Below, in pieces: positions 61,033 through 64,000 of a stretch of DNA of 64,000 nucleotides (the stretch's first letter is position 1; each line of letters opens with the position of its first letter). The notes beneath the pieces were generated by a model. It did not search any database. It had not been told where the DNA came from and saw only the letters and a list, made by a program, of their open reading frames with translations. The position numbers were made by a program, and so were the translations under genes. The DNA lies in the NCBI RefSeq assembly GCF_039839275.1, contig NZ_JBDOQP010000002.1, positions 558,001 through 622,000 of the forward strand. The letters are read 5' to 3'. This DNA comes from Aerobium sp039839275 (lineage in GTDB: Bacteria > Pseudomonadota > Alphaproteobacteria > Rhizobiales > Rhizobiaceae).

Positions 61033-61203
61033 ATGGCCATCCGCTCTGCCCTCCTCCTCGCCTGCGTGGCGCTTGTTTCCGCCTGCAGCACCACGGCGCC
61101 GGCGCCGCGGCAGGCCGAACGGCCCGCAGCGCTTGAGCCTGCGATCGTGCCGCTGACGCTCGAGCAGGAGTGGGAGATCGCCGGCGTCAGGCCGGGTTCC
61201 TGA
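61033..61203 (+). CDS. Small lipoprotein, 56 residues
   Basis: Encodes MAIRSALLLACVALVSAC..., a type II signal peptide with lipobox VSAC (lipid Cys18), then a Thr/Ala/Pro linker and a short mature peptide ending EWEIAGVRPGS. It begins 46 bases after the 66-residue gene on the same strand and its last 17 bases overlap the 3' end of plsC on the other strand. The ribosome binding site is weak. Probably outer-membrane anchored; function unknown. Confidence 0.6.
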   Translation: MAIRSALLLACVALVSACSTTAPAPRQAERPAALEPAIVPLTLEQEWEIAGVRPGS

Positions 61204-61963
61204 GGGCTGCCTCCATCATGGCGCGCACGCGCGCCTCGACCGCGCGGGCGATGTCCTTGCGGCCTTCATCGGGGCCGAAGGCGAGCGGTTCGCCGAAATG
61301 CACCTCCACGTCCAGCGCGCCCTCGCGCAGCAGCCGCGCCAGATGCGGCACCAGCGTCTGGTCGCCGATCCAGGCAGCGTGGCGGCGGTGGCGGCGGCCC
61401 ATGGCGATGCCGTGCAGGCGGGTGTAGACGATGGCGACGGGCTGGATCGCCACGCCCGTGCCGCTGCCGACAGCGGCGCCGAACAGGGTCGAGTTGAACG
61501 GCAGCACGCGGTTGCCGTCGCCGGTGGTGCCCTCGGCGAACAGCACCATCGCATCGCCTTCGGCCAGCCGCGCCGCGATCTCGCCGACCTGCGCGCCGGA
61601 GCGGCGGCGGGCGCCGCGCTCGACGAAGACGGTGCGCTGCAGCCGCGACAGCGGCCCCATCACCGGCCAGCCGGCCACGTCGGCCTTGGCGATGAAGTGG
61701 ACGTCGGCGATCGCGCCGAGCACCGTGATATCGGTCCACGAGACGTGATTGCATGCGATAAGGAGCGGACGGTCGCCGGCCGGCTTGCCGTGGGCGGTGA
61801 TCTTCAGGCCGAGCAGCCGCGCCATCAGCCGGTGCCAGGCGCGCGGGGCGCGGTGCGGGTCGAGCCGGCCGGTGCGCAGCGCCACCACCTGCCAGAGCGC
61901 GAGCGCCGGCGTGGCAAGGACGGCCACGGCCAGCGCCAGCACCAGCCGCGCGCTGGCGATCAT
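61187..61963 (-). CDS. plsC: 1-acyl-sn-glycerol-3-phosphate acyltransferase
   Basis: Adds the second acyl chain to lysophosphatidic acid; inner membrane. 258 residues with an N-terminal membrane segment (about 5-25). Motif I NHVSWTD (His-x4-Asp), and motif III FAEGTTGDG are intact. In the operon tsaB-rimI-plsC it overlaps rimI by four bases. Several PlsC paralogues occur in rhizobia, some of which make ornithine lipids, so the exact acceptor is not certain. Confidence 0.92.
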   Translation of the reverse strand: MIASARLVLALAVAVLATPALALWQVVALRTGRLDPHRAPRAWHRLMARLLGLKITAHGKPAGDRPLLIACNHVSWTDITVLGAIADVHFIAKADVAGWPVMGPLSRLQRTVFVERGARRRSGAQVGEIAARLAEGDAMVLFAEGTTGDGNRVLPFNSTLFGAAVGSGTGVAIQPVAIVYTRLHGIAMGRRHRRHAAWIGDQTLVPHLARLLREGALDVEVHFGEPLAFGPDEGRKDIARAVEARVRAMMEAALRNPA

Positions 61964-62457
61964 CGCTTCAGGTCGCGCCGCATCACCAGCGCGTCGGTGC
62001 GCGGCGTGTCGCCGGGGTGGTCGTAATAGGCGCGGCGGCGTGCGACTTCGCGGAAGCCCAGCCTGCGATAAAGCGCGACGGCCGGGGCGTTGGTCTCATC
62101 GACCTCGAGGAACAGCGCCTCGGCGCGCTGGGCGTGCAGTTCGCGCAGCACCGCCTCCATCAGGTCGCGGCCGAGCCCGCGGCGGCGCTGGACGCGGGCA
62201 ACCGCGATGGTGAGGATCTCCGCTTCGCCCGCCGCCAGCCGCGCCAGCACGAACCCGGCCGGACCGGCCTTGCGGTTGCCGACCTGCCAGACGCCGAAGC
62301 CGAAGACCGTGTCCTGCGCCAGCAGCGACTGGAACTCGTGCTCCGACCATGGCCGCGTGAAGTGTTCGGCATGAAGTGCTGGAAGACGCGACAGATCATC
62401 GTCGCCAAGCGCCTCGATCGCATAGTCGTAGACACCGGAGAGAAACGGGACCTTCAT
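61960..62457 (-). CDS. rimI: Ribosomal protein alanine N-acetyltransferase RimI
   Basis: GNAT enzyme that acetylates the N-terminal Ala of ribosomal protein S18. 165 residues. The acetyl-CoA loop is VQRRRGLGRDLM and the C-terminal block ALYRRLGFREVARRRAYY is typical of RimI. Four-base overlaps with tsaB upstream and plsC downstream. Confidence 0.93.
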   Translation of the reverse strand: MKVPFLSGVYDYAIEALGDDDLSRLPALHAEHFTRPWSEHEFQSLLAQDTVFGFGVWQVGNRKAGPAGFVLARLAAGEAEILTIAVARVQRRRGLGRDLMEAVLRELHAQRAEALFLEVDETNAPAVALYRRLGFREVARRRAYYDHPGDTPRTDALVMRRDLKR

Positions 62458-63089
62458 GGCACGGCCTTGCGTGGCAGGGCGAACGCCGCCTGCGGCTTGG
62501 CATCGGCGTCGCGCAGGTAGAGCGGCTTTGGCTTCTCAAAGGCTCCGCTGGAAAGCCTGTCCACGCCAAGGCGGGCGTAGGTGATAATGTCTGCGGTGGT
62601 CTTTCCCGACACCAGCATCTGCCCCTCGGGATCGCGCGCCAGTCGCTCCGCTTCTTCGAGAGTCACGGCAGAAGGAGACACGGTCTGCGCCCCATCTTCT
62701 CCAAAGCCGGCGACATAGGCCTGTCCTCGGCCGGCCTCGATGCGCACGAAAACCGGGCGGCCCGGTTCGGCCTCGTGCGCTTCGGCTGCCAGCGCTTCCA
62801 GCGTCGAGATGCCGATGGCGGGTCTTTTCAGCGCCAGCGCGAGGCCGCGCGCGGTGGCAACGCCGACACGCACGCCGGTAAACGAGCCCGGGCCGACGGA
62901 CACAGCGATGGCGTCGATGTCGGCATAGGCGGTGCCGGCGTTCGCGAGTGCGGCGTCGATGACGCCCATCAGCCGCTCGGCATGGCCCTTGCCGAGGTCG
63001 AGCACTTGGCGGCCAAGCTCGCCGGCCTGCGTGTCGTAAACACAGGCCGCGCAAAGAGCCGCCGCAGTGTCGATGGCAAGGATGCGCAC
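62454..63089 (-). CDS. tsaB: tRNA threonylcarbamoyladenosine biosynthesis protein TsaB
   Basis: Non-catalytic partner of TsaD/TsaE in making the t6A modification at position 37 of ANN-decoding tRNAs. 211 residues of the ASKHA fold: opening ILAIDTAAALCAACVYD and the SVGPGSFTGVRVGVATARGLAL block are conserved. First gene of the operon with rimI and plsC. Confidence 0.94.
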   Translation of the reverse strand: MRILAIDTAAALCAACVYDTQAGELGRQVLDLGKGHAERLMGVIDAALANAGTAYADIDAIAVSVGPGSFTGVRVGVATARGLALALKRPAIGISTLEALAAEAHEAEPGRPVFVRIEAGRGQAYVAGFGEDGAQTVSPSAVTLEEAERLARDPEGQMLVSGKTTADIITYARLGVDRLSSGAFEKPKPLYLRDADAKPQAAFALPRKAVP

Positions 63090-63107
63090 GGCGGCTATGG
63101 CCCTCCC

Positions 63108-64000
63108 CTACGAGGCGCGATTGCGCGCCTTGAGCTCGAGCCTGCGCGCGTGGAGCACCGGCTCGGTATAGCCGCTGGGCTGTTCACGGCCCTTGAAGAC
63201 CAGGTCGAGCGCGGCAAGAAACGCGATCGAACTGTCGAAGTCGGGCGCCATCGGCCGATAGAGCGGATCGTCATGGTTCTGCCGGTCCACCACCGACGCC
63301 ATGCGCTTCATGGTCTCCATCACCTGGTCGCGCGTGCAAACGCCGTGATGCAGCCAGTTGGCGATGTGCTGCGAGGAAATGCGCAGCGTGGCGCGGTCCT
63401 CCATCAGGCCGACATCGTTGATGTCGGGCACCTTGGAGCAGCCGACGCCCTGGTCGATCCAGCGCACGACATAGCCGAGGATGCCCTGCGCATTGTTGTC
63501 CAGCTCATGCTGGATTTCCTCCGGCGTCCAGTTCGGACGCGGCGCAACCGGCACGGAAAGGATGTCCGAGAGCTTCGCCCGTCCACGGGTTTTCAGTGCC
63601 TCCTGAACGGCGTGCACATCAACCTTGTGATAGTGGGTGGCATGCAGGGTGGCAGCCGTCGGCGACGGCACCCAGGCGGTGTTGGCGCCTGCCTTGGGGT
63701 GGCCGATCTTCTGCTCCAGCATCGCAGCCATCAGGTCCGGCATGGCCCACATGCCCTTGCCGATCTGGGCATGGCCCGACAGGCCGCATTCCAGCCCGAT
63801 ATCGACATTCCACGCCTCGTAGGCGGAAATCCACGAAGCCTGCTTCATGTCGCCCTTGCGGATCATCGGGCCGGCTTCCATCGAGGTGTGGATCTCGTCG
63901 CCGGTGCGATCGAGGAACCCGGTATTGATGAAGACGACACGGCTGGCTGCCGCGCGGATCGCTTCCTTGAGGTTCACCGTCGTGCGGCGTTCCTCGTCCA
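63108..64000 (-). CDS. glcB: Malate synthase G, C-terminal part (5' end outside the window)
   Basis: Condenses glyoxylate with acetyl-CoA to malate (glyoxylate bypass). About 297 C-terminal residues are present; the frame stays open to the window end. The blocks RVVFINTGFLDRTGDEIHTSMEAGPM and GHAQIGKGMWAMPDLMAAMLEQKIGHPKAGANTAWVPSPTAATLHATHY are characteristic of the G isoform. The first Met seen in this fragment is internal (a GTG codon). It stops 18 bases before tsaB starts. Confidence 0.95.
   Translation of the reverse strand, partial: DEERRTTVNLKEAIRAAASRVVFINTGFLDRTGDEIHTSMEAGPMIRKGDMKQASWISAYEAWNVDIGLECGLSGHAQIGKGMWAMPDLMAAMLEQKIGHPKAGANTAWVPSPTAATLHATHYHKVDVHAVQEALKTRGRAKLSDILSVPVAPRPNWTPEEIQHELDNNAQGILGYVVRWIDQGVGCSKVPDINDVGLMEDRATLRISSQHIANWLHHGVCTRDQVMETMKRMASVVDRQNHDDPLYRPMAPDFDSSIAFLAALDLVFKGREQPSGYTEPVLHARRLELKARNRAS

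Overview
The window looks like ordinary chromosome from a high-GC alphaproteobacterium of the order Hyphomicrobiales (Rhizobiales), probably close to Mesorhizobium, Aminobacter or another Phyllobacteriaceae. The reasons are the cyclic beta-1,2-glucan genes ndvB and ndvA with opgC, the ActS/ActR redox pair beside hrpB, argB/dapD/dapE/truA/fmt/def genes of rhizobial type, Irr-type iron boxes, and many short palindromic intergenic repeats. This placement is by recognition of families and gene context; no database search was run. Coding density is high. I see no phage, transposase, CRISPR array, rRNA or tRNA.

Layout. 1-10 kb: end of a branched-chain amino acid ABC permease pair (livH partial, livM), a MATE exporter, argB, an EamA transporter, a GGDEF cyclase, a pyrimidine 5'-nucleotidase, a DUF817 membrane protein, a LOG-family hydrolase, dapD and a DUF805 protein. 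10-17 kb: mutS diverging from the malic enzyme maeB, then a chemoreceptor. 17-31 kb: envelope glucan region with the 2840-residue synthase NdvB, its exporter NdvA and the glucan succinyltransferase OpgC, interrupted by an iron-storage unit (small membrane protein, bfd, bfr) preceded by an Irr-type box. 31-46 kb: hrpB (with a palindromic element inserted in frame), actS, actR, a 40-residue membrane peptide, mmcB, a lipoprotein L,D-transpeptidase, an Nfu-type Fe-S scaffold with an Irr-type box over its promoter, a universal stress protein, trpS, murJ, glnD and a CSS-EAL phosphodiesterase.

46-64 kb: dapE and a membrane protein, then the minus-strand run def-fmt-GNAT-truA, rmuC, a proline-rich small protein lying among palindromic repeats, a minus-strand stress/polyphosphate-like group (HPF-CSD fusion, CHAD, CYTH, ABM, NIPSNAP, DUF1127), an ArsR-like regulator, a retropepsin-like protease, lepA, three small or unknown proteins, the operon tsaB-rimI-plsC, and the 3' part of malate synthase G (glcB, cut by the window end).

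The most unusual signals are: (1) two families of composite palindromes, each made of two inverted copies that are themselves hairpins, one copy of which sits in frame inside hrpB and adds about 55 residues; (2) two closely matching Irr-type boxes linking iron storage and Fe-S assembly; (3) several short genes (40, 56, 74 and 79 codons) with good ribosome binding sites or a lipobox; (4) a gene order in which mutS and glnD, usually neighbours in rhizobia, are 29 kb apart.
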